From NCBI RefSeq assembly GCF_018070565.1, contig NZ_JAGPXL010000057.1:1-39279 (forward strand): a DNA stretch of 39,279 bases, read 5' to 3'. This DNA is from Streptomyces sp. B93. Its GTDB lineage: Bacteria > Actinomycetota > Actinomycetes > Streptomycetales > Streptomycetaceae. Positions 23,759 through 30,739 of this stretch are shown piece by piece. How positions within the stretch are numbered: position 1 is the stretch's first letter; every line of letters starts with the position of its first letter. The notes below the pieces were generated by a model. The model did not search any database and had not been told where the DNA came from. It was given only the letters and a program-made list of their open reading frames with translations. Position numbers and translations under genes: made by a program.

Positions 23759-25521
23759 GTCCGGGTCCCGGTGGGCAGCGGGCCGTGTTCCCCGCCCGGC
23801 GCCGGCTCCGTTCCGGCGGCGCCGAACACGGCGCGGTAGGGCGCCCGTCGCCACAGTTCGTGGTGCGGCGCGACCGCCCGCACCCGGCCGTCCTCCAGCC
23901 AGATCACCAGGTCCGCGCGGGCCGCGGCGGAGGGGCGGTGGGCGACGACCAGGCGGGTGCCGGGCCGCACCGAGCGGCGCAGCGCGCTGTCCACGGCGTG
24001 TTCGGTGGCGGTGTCCAGACTGGAGGTCGCGTCGTCCATCACCAGGAGACGTCCGGCGTGCGCGAAGGCCCGGGCCAGGCCGAGGCGCTGGTACTCGCCC
24101 CCGGAGAGCGGGGCCGAGGTCAGCGGGGTGTCGTAGCCGCGGGGCAGCCGTCGTACGAAGGAGTCGGCGCCCGCGGCGCGCACGGCCCGCCGTATCTGCT
24201 CCGGGGTCGGCGACCGGGGCCCGGCGGCGACGGCCTCGGCGACGGTGCCCTCGCCGAGCACGGGGCGTTCGAAGGCGAAGGCGACCTCGGTGCGCAACGC
24301 CTCGTGGGTCAGCCGGTCGAGGGGGACGCCGTCGAGCAGCACCTGCCCCTCGTCGGGGTCGGTCAGCCGCCCCGCGACGGCCGCCAGCACGGACTTGCCC
24401 GCGCCGCTGCGGCCGACGACCGCGGCGGTACTGCCGCCGGGCACCCGCACCCCGTCGGCGCGCAGCACCGTGCGCCCGTCGCGGCGCACCCGTACGCCGC
24501 GCAGTTCGAGGTCCCCGGGTCCGTTCGGGGGCAGGCTCAGCGTGCCGTGGGCCAGGGCGGGCAGTCGCTCCAGCGCACGGGTGCGTTCCCGTGCCCGGCG
24601 CCCGCGCACGACCGCGGCCAGGGACGTCGCGGCGCCGCCGATCCCGGCGGTGAGCTGTGCGTAGCGGCACGCGGCGAGCAGGCCCCCCACGCTCAGGGCG
24701 CCCGCCGCGAGGCGCAGTCCGCCCACGGCCGTCGCGGCCAGGGTCAACAGCGGCATGAGTACTCCACCCCTGGCCAGCGCCCGTCCGTGCAGCAGCCACA
24801 TCCGCCTGCCCAGGGCGGCGAGGTGCGGCAGTGGTGCGAGCACCCGGGCCCGTTCCCGCGGCCCCGTCCCGGCCGCGGCGATCGTCGCGGCGCCGCCCAG
24901 GGCCTCCAGCAGCCGGGTGGCGATCTGCGCCTGCGCCCGCTGGTAGGCGGCCACCGACGCGCCGGTGTCCCGGGCGAACGCGCGCAGGAGCAGGGCCAGG
25001 GCGGGCAGTCCGGCCAGGACGCACGCGGCCACCCAGAGGTCGACCAGCGCGAGGGCGGCGAGCGCGCCGACGGGTGTGACGAACGAGGCCGCCAGCGCGG
25101 CGCGGGCCGCTGGGGTCCCGCCCGCGTCGGTGGCGTTCAGGGTGATCCGGGTTCCCACGTCACCGGGCGGGTAGGGCAGGGCGCGCTCGGGGACGCCGCG
25201 CAGCAGTCCGGCGTAGGCGCCGGTGCGGATGGCGGCGGTCCAGGCGGCGGTGCAGTGGCCGGTGAGCAGGGCGGTGAGGCTGTCGAGCAGCAGTTCCCCG
25301 AGGAGGAGGACGGCGCTCAGGAGGAGCCAGGGTCCCGCGTGGCCGTCGCGCAGCAGCAGGTCAAGGGTGTGGCCGAGGACCAGCGGCTGGGCCACGGTGG
25401 CCGCGGACGCGGCCGTCGAGCACAGCAGGACCAGCAGTTCGGGGATGCGTCCGGGCCCCGCCGGGTCCGTCCACCCCGTTTCCACGGGTGTCTGCCGCGG
25501 CCCGGTCCCCACCGTCGTCAC
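23755..25521 (-). CDS. ramA: SapB exporter half, ABC transporter RamA with degenerate ATPase site
   Basis: A 588-residue ABC exporter: membrane domain at about 25-330, nucleotide-binding domain after it. Walker A is GRSGAGKS at 370-377, the signature is LSGGEYQ at 472-478 and the H-loop His is in VVAHRPS. Walker B reads LLVMDDATS, with Asp497 where the catalytic Glu belongs, and the Q-loop position reads FERP, Glu instead of Gln. RamB keeps both residues. This is the usual asymmetry of heterodimeric exporters, one active and one degenerate site. The GTG at 25521 has GGAAGGA 9 bases upstream. The gene lies 112 bases after ramS, with a strong hairpin between them. Confidence 0.93.
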   Translation of the reverse strand: MTTVGTGPRQTPVETGWTDPAGPGRIPELLVLLCSTAASAATVAQPLVLGHTLDLLLRDGHAGPWLLLSAVLLLGELLLDSLTALLTGHCTAAWTAAIRTGAYAGLLRGVPERALPYPPGDVGTRITLNATDAGGTPAARAALAASFVTPVGALAALALVDLWVAACVLAGLPALALLLRAFARDTGASVAAYQRAQAQIATRLLEALGGAATIAAAGTGPRERARVLAPLPHLAALGRRMWLLHGRALARGGVLMPLLTLAATAVGGLRLAAGALSVGGLLAACRYAQLTAGIGGAATSLAAVVRGRRARERTRALERLPALAHGTLSLPPNGPGDLELRGVRVRRDGRTVLRADGVRVPGGSTAAVVGRSGAGKSVLAAVAGRLTDPDEGQVLLDGVPLDRLTHEALRTEVAFAFERPVLGEGTVAEAVAAGPRSPTPEQIRRAVRAAGADSFVRRLPRGYDTPLTSAPLSGGEYQRLGLARAFAHAGRLLVMDDATSSLDTATEHAVDSALRRSVRPGTRLVVAHRPSAAARADLVIWLEDGRVRAVAPHHELWRRAPYRAVFGAAGTEPAPGGEHGPLPTGTRT

Positions 25522-25567
25522 CAGCCGTGTCCTTCCGTGCGTGTCTGCCGCGCCGGAGAACCGGCGC

Positions 25568-25594
25568 GGCGCCCCGGGCGTGGCCCGGGGCGCC
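25568..25594 (-). promoter_or_regulatory. Hairpin between ramS and ramA
   Basis: A perfect 12-bp stem GGCGCCCCGGGC / GCCCGGGGCGCC around GTG, in the 112-base ramS-ramA gap. A smaller stem CGCCGG-AGAA-CCGGCG lies beside it toward ramA. It can act as a partial terminator or as a stabiliser of the upstream ramC-ramS RNA, giving more precursor than exporter. Confidence 0.75.
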
Positions 25595-25633
25595 GGGGGC
25601 CGAGGGTACGACCCGGTGCGGGGCCGCTCGGCG

Positions 25634-25762
25634 TCAGTTGCAGGTGGTGACGCTGAGGCTGCTGTCGCCGCACAGGAGCAGGCTGGCGCGGCTGCCGGAC
25701 TCGACGTCGCCCATCGCCTCTTCCTTCGGGGTCTCCATCGACTGCAGGTCGAGCAGGTTCAT
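25634..25762 (-). CDS. ramS: SapB lanthipeptide precursor RamS/AmfS
   Basis: A 42-residue precursor. The leader (1-21) starts MNLLDLQSMETPKEE and contains LLDLQ, the hydrophobic motif recognised by class III synthetases. The core (22-42) reads SGSRASLLLC followed by GDSSLSVTTCN. It has the SapB layout: two S-x2-S-x3-C blocks, with core Ser3/Cys10 and Ser13/Cys20 positioned for the lanthionine rings and Ser6 and Ser16 for dehydroalanine. Compared with the S. coelicolor core I remember, position 1 is Ser instead of Thr and position 17 Val instead of Ile, both conservative. The ATG overlaps the stop of ramC as ATGA. The mature product is the aerial-hyphae surfactant SapB. Confidence 0.97.
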   Translation of the reverse strand: MNLLDLQSMETPKEEAMGDVESGSRASLLLCGDSSLSVTTCN

Positions 25763-28419
25763 GACACTTTCCCTTCGTTCGGCAACGGTTTCTTTCTCAA
25801 CGGCCCCGGTTGGGACCGGCTCTTGGGCCGCTGCCCGGCGGGCAGCGGCGGGAGGAACGGCAGCCCGGCGGGCGGGTCGCCGTACAGGGAGGCCACGGCC
25901 AGCAGACAGCCCGCGGTACCGGTGGACAGGTCCATCGACAGCCGCATCATCTGCTCACCGGGGTAGGCGAGGTGGCCCTGGTAGGACAGGGCGTGCCAGG
26001 ACAGCGCGTCGAGCTGCCGCCGGACGTTGTCCGGACCGGTGCCGGGGCCGGTGGCCGCGGTACGGCCGAGGAAGAGCAGCATCCCGGACACCCCGCGGAA
26101 GAGGCCGGGCTGCGCGTAGAACATCGCCTGCGCCGCCGCCACGATCTCCTCCCGCGCCCGCGCGAACTCCTCGTCGTCGCGGTGCGCGAGATAGTCGTCC
26201 AGCACCATGCCGATGCCCACGCTGCCCGCTCCCAGGTAGGGCATGGTGCGCCAGCCCTCGTCGACCTGCAGCGCGCCGCCCGCGCCCCGCACACAGCGGG
26301 CCAGGTCCTGGCGCAGCGCGTCGCCGGCGAGATCCAGCAAGCCGGTGTCGCCGGTGCGTTCGTACAGCCGCAGGAAGAGCAACGCGTGCCCCGCGGCGCC
26401 GTGCAGCAGCCCGGCGCGAGGCGGCCGCGTCGGCCGTCCGCTGCCGGCCGCCGGACCACGGGCGGTCAGTTCGGCGCAGCGCAGGGCCGCCGAGCCGAGC
26501 GCGTCGTCACCGGTCGCGGCGGCCAGCGAGTCCAGCGCCAGGCCGAGGCCCGCGGTGCCGCTGTGCAGGTCCGTGGAGAGACGGTCGAAGGGCTGGTCGA
26601 GCAGGAGCCCGACGAGGTCGAGCGCGCGGTCGCGGTGGCCGAGGTACTCCAGCGTCCAGGCGATCCCCGCGACTCCGTCGTGGAAACCGGGCGGCATGCC
26701 GGACGGCGGCTCCCGCGTCCGGTCCAGCAGCCACGCCACCTCGTCCTCGGCGCAGCCCGCCCCGCTCGCGGCCAGTGCGTACAGCACGCCGGCCGCACCG
26801 TGGCCGAACGCCAGTCCCGCCCCGGCCGTGGCGAACTGCGCGATGTCGCCGGGGAAGAGCCGGTCGGCCCGCGCCGGGGTCGCCGACGCGTGCAGGGCGG
26901 CGGCCATGGACTCCCGGCTGCGCGGCCAGTCCCCCGGCCCCACCGGAACCACCGGAGCCGCGCTCCCGGCCGCCGGCCGCCCCGCCGGGACGTCCGTCAG
27001 GCCGTCGGTGATCTCCTTGACCGCCGCGTCGAGCAGGGCCCGGTCCACCGGGAACTGCTCCACCACCACATCGGCGAGATGCGCCGCCTTGCGCCTGTCC
27101 AGGGCGAACAGGCTGGTCAGCGGGAGGAACAGGGCGAGCCGCAGACAGGCCAGCGCATAGCGGTCCACCGCGGTTCCCCGGCGGCCGGGCGGAGCGACGA
27201 ACGCCGGGTTGGCGACGGTCTGCCGACCGGGTTCGCCGACCGGGTGGGCCGCCTCGAAGTCGAGCAGGACGACGCTGCCGTCGTCGCGGACCATGATGTT
27301 GAACAGGTGCAGGTCGTTGAAGACGATCCCGCGGGCGTGGACGTCCATGACGGCGCGTTCCACCCGCGCGTGGATGTCGAGCGCCCAGTCGGTGTACTCG
27401 GCGAGCCGCCGCTCGCCCGGGTCGGCCTCGATGAGCGGATGGCGGCGGGCGAAGAACGTGTTGAGCGGTTTGCCGTCGATGTGTTCGAGGACGAGGAAGT
27501 GGTGGTCGCCGACGACGAAGTGACCGAGCACCTCGGGCGTGCAGTCGAGCCCCGACAACCGCTCCAGCGCCCGGCGTTCGCGCTCCAGCCGGGTCACCGC
27601 GTCGGCACCGTCGGCGGCGAGCCCCGCGTACGGCCGGGCCTCCTTCAGCACCACCCGCGCCCCGCTGCTGGTGTCACGGCCGAGGTAGACACCTCCGCCG
27701 TTGGAGAAGTGCAGCGCGGACTCGACGGTGTACGGCAGGCCCTCCAGGGTCACCGCGGCGCGGGCCCGGAGGTGCGGGCGCAGGAACGCGGGCAAGGTCA
27801 CCCAGGACGGCGGTTGGAAGACCGGGCCGCGCCGGTCGGGCACGAGCGTGCCGTCCGGGCCGGTCACGGCGGGCCGCAGCTCACCGTCGTCGTCGAAGCA
27901 CTCACGGCGGGTGAAACCGCCGTAGCGGACGTGCACGGGGCCGTCGGCGATCCGCAGGTCACTCAGGATGAGCGGTCCCGGTTCCCCGTCGAGCAGTTCG
28001 GCCAGCTCGCCGGTGAGACGTTCGAAGTCCGCCTCGTCGGCGGGGTACACGGTGATGAACTTGCCGCTGCCCGCGCGGTCGGCGTACTTGGCGTTGCGCT
28101 GGTGCAGCAGGTAGCGGCTGGGCACGAACTTGAACGCCGTGCCGTGGTCGAGGCAGTGCCGCCGCACACGCTCCAGCACCGACTCGGCGTTGTCGAGACA
28201 GGCGGAGACGTGGATCTTCCAGCCCTGGTCGGGCAGGTGAGCGTCGACGGGGCGCAGCGCCAGCCAGTCGCCGCTCTCGTGCCGCTGCCAGCCCTCCGGT
28301 ACCGGGAGCGAGGCGGCGGCGTACCGGGACCGCCCGGCGGCGGCACCTGGTGCGACGTGGTGCGGAGCCTCGTAGAAGTGCGGGTCCGCGTCGCAGTACA
28401 CGGCGTAGCCCTTGTTCAC
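25759..28419 (-). CDS. ramC: Class III lanthipeptide synthetase RamC
   Basis: An 886-residue LanKC. An N-terminal phospho-Ser lyase-like region covers about 1-230. A kinase domain has GGGVYLG at 241-247, Lys259 (VVLKEARPY), a catalytic loop NDLHLFN at 368-374 and the metal-binding DFE at 387-389. The C-terminal half (about 490-886) is a LanC-like cyclase with repeated glycine motifs (GHGAAGVLYAL, LHSGTAGLGLAL, DLSTGTAGCLLAV) but without the Cys/His zinc ligands of true LanC; the position of the Cys-His-Gly motif reads LLHG. This is the class III pattern. It phosphorylates and eliminates Ser in RamS and closes the rings. The GTG at 28419 has GGGAG upstream. It is the first gene of the ramCSAB operon. 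Confidence 0.95.
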   Translation of the reverse strand: MNKGYAVYCDADPHFYEAPHHVAPGAAAGRSRYAAASLPVPEGWQRHESGDWLALRPVDAHLPDQGWKIHVSACLDNAESVLERVRRHCLDHGTAFKFVPSRYLLHQRNAKYADRAGSGKFITVYPADEADFERLTGELAELLDGEPGPLILSDLRIADGPVHVRYGGFTRRECFDDDGELRPAVTGPDGTLVPDRRGPVFQPPSWVTLPAFLRPHLRARAAVTLEGLPYTVESALHFSNGGGVYLGRDTSSGARVVLKEARPYAGLAADGADAVTRLERERRALERLSGLDCTPEVLGHFVVGDHHFLVLEHIDGKPLNTFFARRHPLIEADPGERRLAEYTDWALDIHARVERAVMDVHARGIVFNDLHLFNIMVRDDGSVVLLDFEAAHPVGEPGRQTVANPAFVAPPGRRGTAVDRYALACLRLALFLPLTSLFALDRRKAAHLADVVVEQFPVDRALLDAAVKEITDGLTDVPAGRPAAGSAAPVVPVGPGDWPRSRESMAAALHASATPARADRLFPGDIAQFATAGAGLAFGHGAAGVLYALAASGAGCAEDEVAWLLDRTREPPSGMPPGFHDGVAGIAWTLEYLGHRDRALDLVGLLLDQPFDRLSTDLHSGTAGLGLALDSLAAATGDDALGSAALRCAELTARGPAAGSGRPTRPPRAGLLHGAAGHALLFLRLYERTGDTGLLDLAGDALRQDLARCVRGAGGALQVDEGWRTMPYLGAGSVGIGMVLDDYLAHRDDEEFARAREEIVAAAQAMFYAQPGLFRGVSGMLLFLGRTAATGPGTGPDNVRRQLDALSWHALSYQGHLAYPGEQMMRLSMDLSTGTAGCLLAVASLYGDPPAGLPFLPPLPAGQRPKSRSQPGPLRKKPLPNEGKVS

Positions 28420-28455
28420 GTGTGCTCCCTTGGGCCGGTGGGGTGACGACACAGA

Positions 28456-28498
28456 CGCTGTCACGGGGCACGGCCCCGGGGACAGTCACCGCTGTCAC
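28456..28498 (-). promoter_or_regulatory. Repeats in the ramC promoter, candidate RamR site
   Basis: CGCTGTCAC occurs at 28456-28464 and 28490-28498, 34 bases apart (about three helical turns), with a related CAGTCAC at 28483-28489. On the minus strand the repeats read GTGACAGCG and lie 37-79 bases upstream of the ramC start. Direct repeats at this distance suit a NarL-type activator such as RamR. The true RamR motif was not recalled, so this is positional inference. Confidence 0.5.
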
Positions 28499-28531
28499 GA
28501 CTCCGGTGTGCGGAACTCACGCGTAACTTGT

Positions 28532-28562
28532 GCCCTCCGCCCGGCGGGCGGGAGCGGAGGGC
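28532..28562 (-). terminator. Terminator of soxR
   Basis: A perfect 9-bp stem GCCCTCCGC / GCGGAGGGC with a 13-base loop, starting 3 bases after the soxR stop. It separates soxR from the ramC promoter on the same strand. Confidence 0.8.
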
Positions 28563-28565
28563 CGC

Positions 28566-29054
28566 CTACTTCCCGGTCCGGTGACGCGGCCGGTCGCCGT
28601 GCTCGACGAGGAGGCGGGAACCGGTGCCCCGGCGTTCGCCGTAGACGTCGTCCGGGTTGGACAGGACGCAGGTGTCCAACGAAAGACACCCGCACCCGAT
28701 GCAGTCGGTGAGATGGTCGCGCAGCCGGTTGAGCTGCTGGATACGCTCGTCGAGTTCGGACCGCCACGCCTCCGACAGCCGCGCCCAGTCCTCCCGCGTA
28801 GGCGTGCGCCCCTCGGGCAGCTCCGCGAGCGCCTCACGGATCGTGGCCAGCGGGATGCCGACCCGCTGCGCGGCCCTCACGAACGCGACCCGGCGCAGGG
28901 CGTCACGCGAGTAGCGCCGTTGGTTGCCCGCCGTCCGGCGGCTGCTGATCAGGCCCTTGGACTCGTAGAAGTGCAGGGCGGAGACGGCCGCGCCGCTGCG
29001 GGCGGCGAGTTGGCCGACGGTCAGCTCATGGATCTTCTCTGGAATCTGCGGCAC
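28566..29054 (-). CDS. soxR: SoxR redox-sensing MerR-family regulator
   Basis: A 162-residue MerR-family activator. The N-terminal winged helix begins HELTVGQLAARSGAAVSALHFYE, followed by RRTAGNQRRYSRDALRRVAFV. The 2Fe-2S cluster motif C-x2-C-x-C-x5-C is complete at Cys118, 121, 123 and 129 (CIGCGCLSLDTC). In streptomycetes SoxR responds to redox-active pigments and induces a few export and reductase genes; no such target is adjacent here, and no clear SoxR box was seen. The GTG at 29054 is chosen because it gives the family's usual N-terminus, though GGAGG sits very close to it. Confidence 0.95.
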   Translation of the reverse strand: MPQIPEKIHELTVGQLAARSGAAVSALHFYESKGLISSRRTAGNQRRYSRDALRRVAFVRAAQRVGIPLATIREALAELPEGRTPTREDWARLSEAWRSELDERIQQLNRLRDHLTDCIGCGCLSLDTCVLSNPDDVYGERRGTGSRLLVEHGDRPRHRTGK

Positions 29055-29075
29055 TCCTCCGACCCTACCCGTCCG

Positions 29076-29104
29076 TTGACAGGTGCCCGGATCCCGACCA
29101 TGCT
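29076..29104 (+). promoter_or_regulatory. Sigma-70-type promoter of the MaoC gene
   Basis: A perfect TTGACA at 29076-29081 is followed after 17 bases by CATGCT (29099-29104), a weak -10. The -10 end overlaps the operator at 29103-29118, so a bound TetR would block polymerase. Confidence 0.55.
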
Positions 29105-29118
29105 AAGCAGTCGCTTAG
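29103..29118. promoter_or_regulatory. TetR operator CTAAGC-N4-GCTTAG at the MaoC promoter
   Basis: CTAAGCAGTCGCTTAG has perfect 6-base arms around a 4-base centre and overlaps the -10/start region 26 bases before the MaoC ATG. A related site sits upstream of the TetR at 29664-30299, which is therefore the likely repressor. Confidence 0.75.
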
Positions 29119-29143
29119 ATGAGAGTTCTCTGGAGGCCGGGAC

Positions 29144-29605
29144 ATGGCACAGCCGAAGATCTTCGCTTCGACCGACGAGCTGAAGGCCGCGGTGGGCGAG
29201 CAGCTGGGGTACACCGACTGGCTGGAGGTCGACCAGAAGCGGATCGACCTGTTCGCGGAGGCGACCGGCGACCACCAGTGGATCCACGTGGACCCGGAGA
29301 AGGCCGCGGGAGGCCCCTTCGGGACGACGATCGCGCACGGCTATCTGACGCTCTCCCTGCTGCCCCTGTTCGGCCCGCAGCTGATCCAGGTCGAGGGCGT
29401 GAGGATGGGCGTCAACTACGGCACCAACAAGGTCCGTTTCCCCGCCCCCGTCCCGGTCGGCTCCCGGCTGCGCGCCACCGCGACGATCAGCGGCGTCGAC
29501 GACGTGGCGGGCGGCGTGCAGGTCACCGTCGCCTTCACCGTGGAGCGCGAGGGCGGCGACAAGCCGGTGTGCGTCGCGGAGTCGGTGTCCCGCTACTACC
29601 TGTGA
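29144..29605 (+). CDS. MaoC-like (R)-specific enoyl-CoA hydratase
   Basis: A 153-residue hot-dog-fold hydratase of the MaoC family. The hydratase 2 motif is complete: FAEATGDHQWIHVDPEKAA, then GGPFGTTIAHGYLTLSLLP, with catalytic Asp and His in GDHQWIH at residues about 44-50. It hydrates a trans-2-enoyl-CoA to the (R)-3-hydroxyacyl-CoA or does the reverse. It stands alone on the plus strand under the operator at 29103-29118 and converges with its probable repressor. Chain-length preference is not predictable. Confidence 0.93.
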   Translation: MAQPKIFASTDELKAAVGEQLGYTDWLEVDQKRIDLFAEATGDHQWIHVDPEKAAGGPFGTTIAHGYLTLSLLPLFGPQLIQVEGVRMGVNYGTNKVRFPAPVPVGSRLRATATISGVDDVAGGVQVTVAFTVEREGGDKPVCVAESVSRYYL

Positions 29606-29613
29606 GCCGGTAC

Positions 29614-29638
29614 GACGGGTGACCCGGGCCCACCCGTC
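29614..29638. terminator. Hairpin between MaoC and TetR genes
   Basis: GACGGGTG / CACCCGTC, a perfect 8-bp stem with a 9-base loop, 8 bases after the MaoC stop. It lies between two converging genes and may serve both. Confidence 0.65.
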
Positions 29639-29663
29639 ACCCGGGTCCAGCCGCCACCCGGGC

Positions 29664-30299
29664 CTAGCCCCGGTCCTGCTTGGCCCCCACCATCCGCAGC
29701 ACGAGGTCGGCGTAGAGCGCGCCGACCTCCTCGGGTGTCCGGGGGCCGTCCAGGCTGAACCAGCGGGCGACGTCGATGCACAGGGAGAGCACGGCCAGCG
29801 TGGTGCCCTTGACGTCGAGCACGTCGAACTCGCCCGAGCGCACGCCCTCCTCGATAATCCCGCGCACCTCCGCGTCGACCCGGCGGCGCAGCGCGAGGAT
29901 CTCGGCGCGGGCGTCGGGGCCGAGGGAGTCGAGTTCGTACTGCACCACCCGGGCGGTGGTGCGTCCCCCGGCGTGCCAGCGGACGAAGGAGCTGACGGCG
30001 TCGGCGAGCCGTTCGGTGGGGCCGCCCTCGCCGCGCGCCGCGGTCCGCAGGATGTCCAGGGCCTTCTCGTGGCCGATCCTGCTGATGCGGTGCAGCAGCT
30101 CTTCCTTGGTCTTGTAGTGGATGTAGAGCGCCGCCGGGCTCATCCCCGCCCGGCCCGCGATGTCCCGGGTGGTCGTGGCGTGGTACCCGCGCTCGGCGAA
30201 GGCCTCCACGGCGGCGATCAGCAGCCGCCGGGCCGCGTCCGGGGTGACCTCGCCCCACGGCTGTGCCTCGCCGCCGGCCGTCTCCTCCGCCGTAGTCAT
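29664..30299 (-). CDS. TetR-family regulator, probable repressor of MaoC
   Basis: A 211-residue TetR regulator. The DNA-binding domain reads LLIAAVEAFAERGYHATTTRDIAGRAGM, then SPAALYIHYKTKEELLHRIS (residues about 26-74). The ligand domain has VQYELDSLGPDARAEILALRR, as in fatty-acyl-responsive regulators. The half-palindromic site GTGAGCGGTCGCTTAG at 30346-30361, 46 bases upstream of its start, matches the operator of the converging MaoC gene, so autoregulation plus control of MaoC is likely. The effector is inferred to be an acyl-CoA. Confidence 0.9.
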   Translation of the reverse strand: MTTAEETAGGEAQPWGEVTPDAARRLLIAAVEAFAERGYHATTTRDIAGRAGMSPAALYIHYKTKEELLHRISRIGHEKALDILRTAARGEGGPTERLADAVSSFVRWHAGGRTTARVVQYELDSLGPDARAEILALRRRVDAEVRGIIEEGVRSGEFDVLDVKGTTLAVLSLCIDVARWFSLDGPRTPEEVGALYADLVLRMVGAKQDRG

Positions 30300-30345
30300 C
30301 GCTCACTCGCCCCTCTCGTTCCGGGCCCCCACCATACCGCCGCTG

Positions 30346-30361
30346 GTGAGCGGTCGCTTAG
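30346..30361. promoter_or_regulatory. TetR operator upstream of the TetR gene at 29664
   Basis: GTGAGCGGTCGCTTAG shares the right arm GCTTAG and most of the left arm with CTAAGCAGTCGCTTAG at the MaoC promoter. It lies 46 bases upstream of the TetR ATG on the minus strand. Confidence 0.6.
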
Positions 30362-30391
30362 TGGGGCGGCCGGGCAGGGTGCGGCCACGGC

Positions 30392-30679
30392 TCAGAGCTT
30401 CTCGAAGGGGTCGTGCTCGGCGAGCAGCTTCTCCAGGCGGGCCTGGTCGACCCGGCTGACGATCTGCCCGGCCTCCTGGCGGTCCCGGACCACCTTGGCG
30501 AGGGTGAAGGCGGAGGTGACGAGGTACAGGACGGCGATCCCGAGGAAGCCGCGCACCCAGGCGTCGGCCTTCAGGTTGTAGATGCCGATGGCGGTGGCCA
30601 GGAGGGCGAGGCCGAAGGACGCGACGGCCTGGCCGTAGAAGGCGGCCGTGCTCTGCTGCTTGACGGGTGTCTCACTCAT
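30392..30679 (-). CDS. YiaAB-domain two-helix membrane protein
   Basis: A 95-residue inner-membrane protein with the YiaA/YiaB two-helix domain: FYGQAVASFGLALLATAIGIYNL (about 14-36) and WVRGFLGIAVLYLVTSAFTLAKVVRDRQE (about 41-69). A charged C-terminal tail follows (VDQARLEKLLAEHDPFEKL). The ATG at 30679 is preferred over a start 36 bases upstream. The gene follows the acyl-CoA dehydrogenase on the same strand with a 60-base gap, so it may be the last gene of that transcript. The function of the family is unknown. Confidence 0.85.
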   Translation of the reverse strand: MSETPVKQQSTAAFYGQAVASFGLALLATAIGIYNLKADAWVRGFLGIAVLYLVTSAFTLAKVVRDRQEAGQIVSRVDQARLEKLLAEHDPFEKL

Positions 30680-30739
30680 GCGCACCAGGATCGGCGGACG
30701 TGGCGGGCGCCACATCCGCGCGGATACTCAGCCCGGTAC

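Noticed and set aside
21878..28419. A new lanthipeptide class.
   Set aside because: Synthetase layout, precursor core and gene order are those of the known SapB (class III) system.
29055..29143. A SoxR box in the soxR/MaoC divergent region.
   Set aside because: The palindrome there (CTAAGC-N4-GCTTAG) matches the one before the TetR gene, not the SoxR operator.
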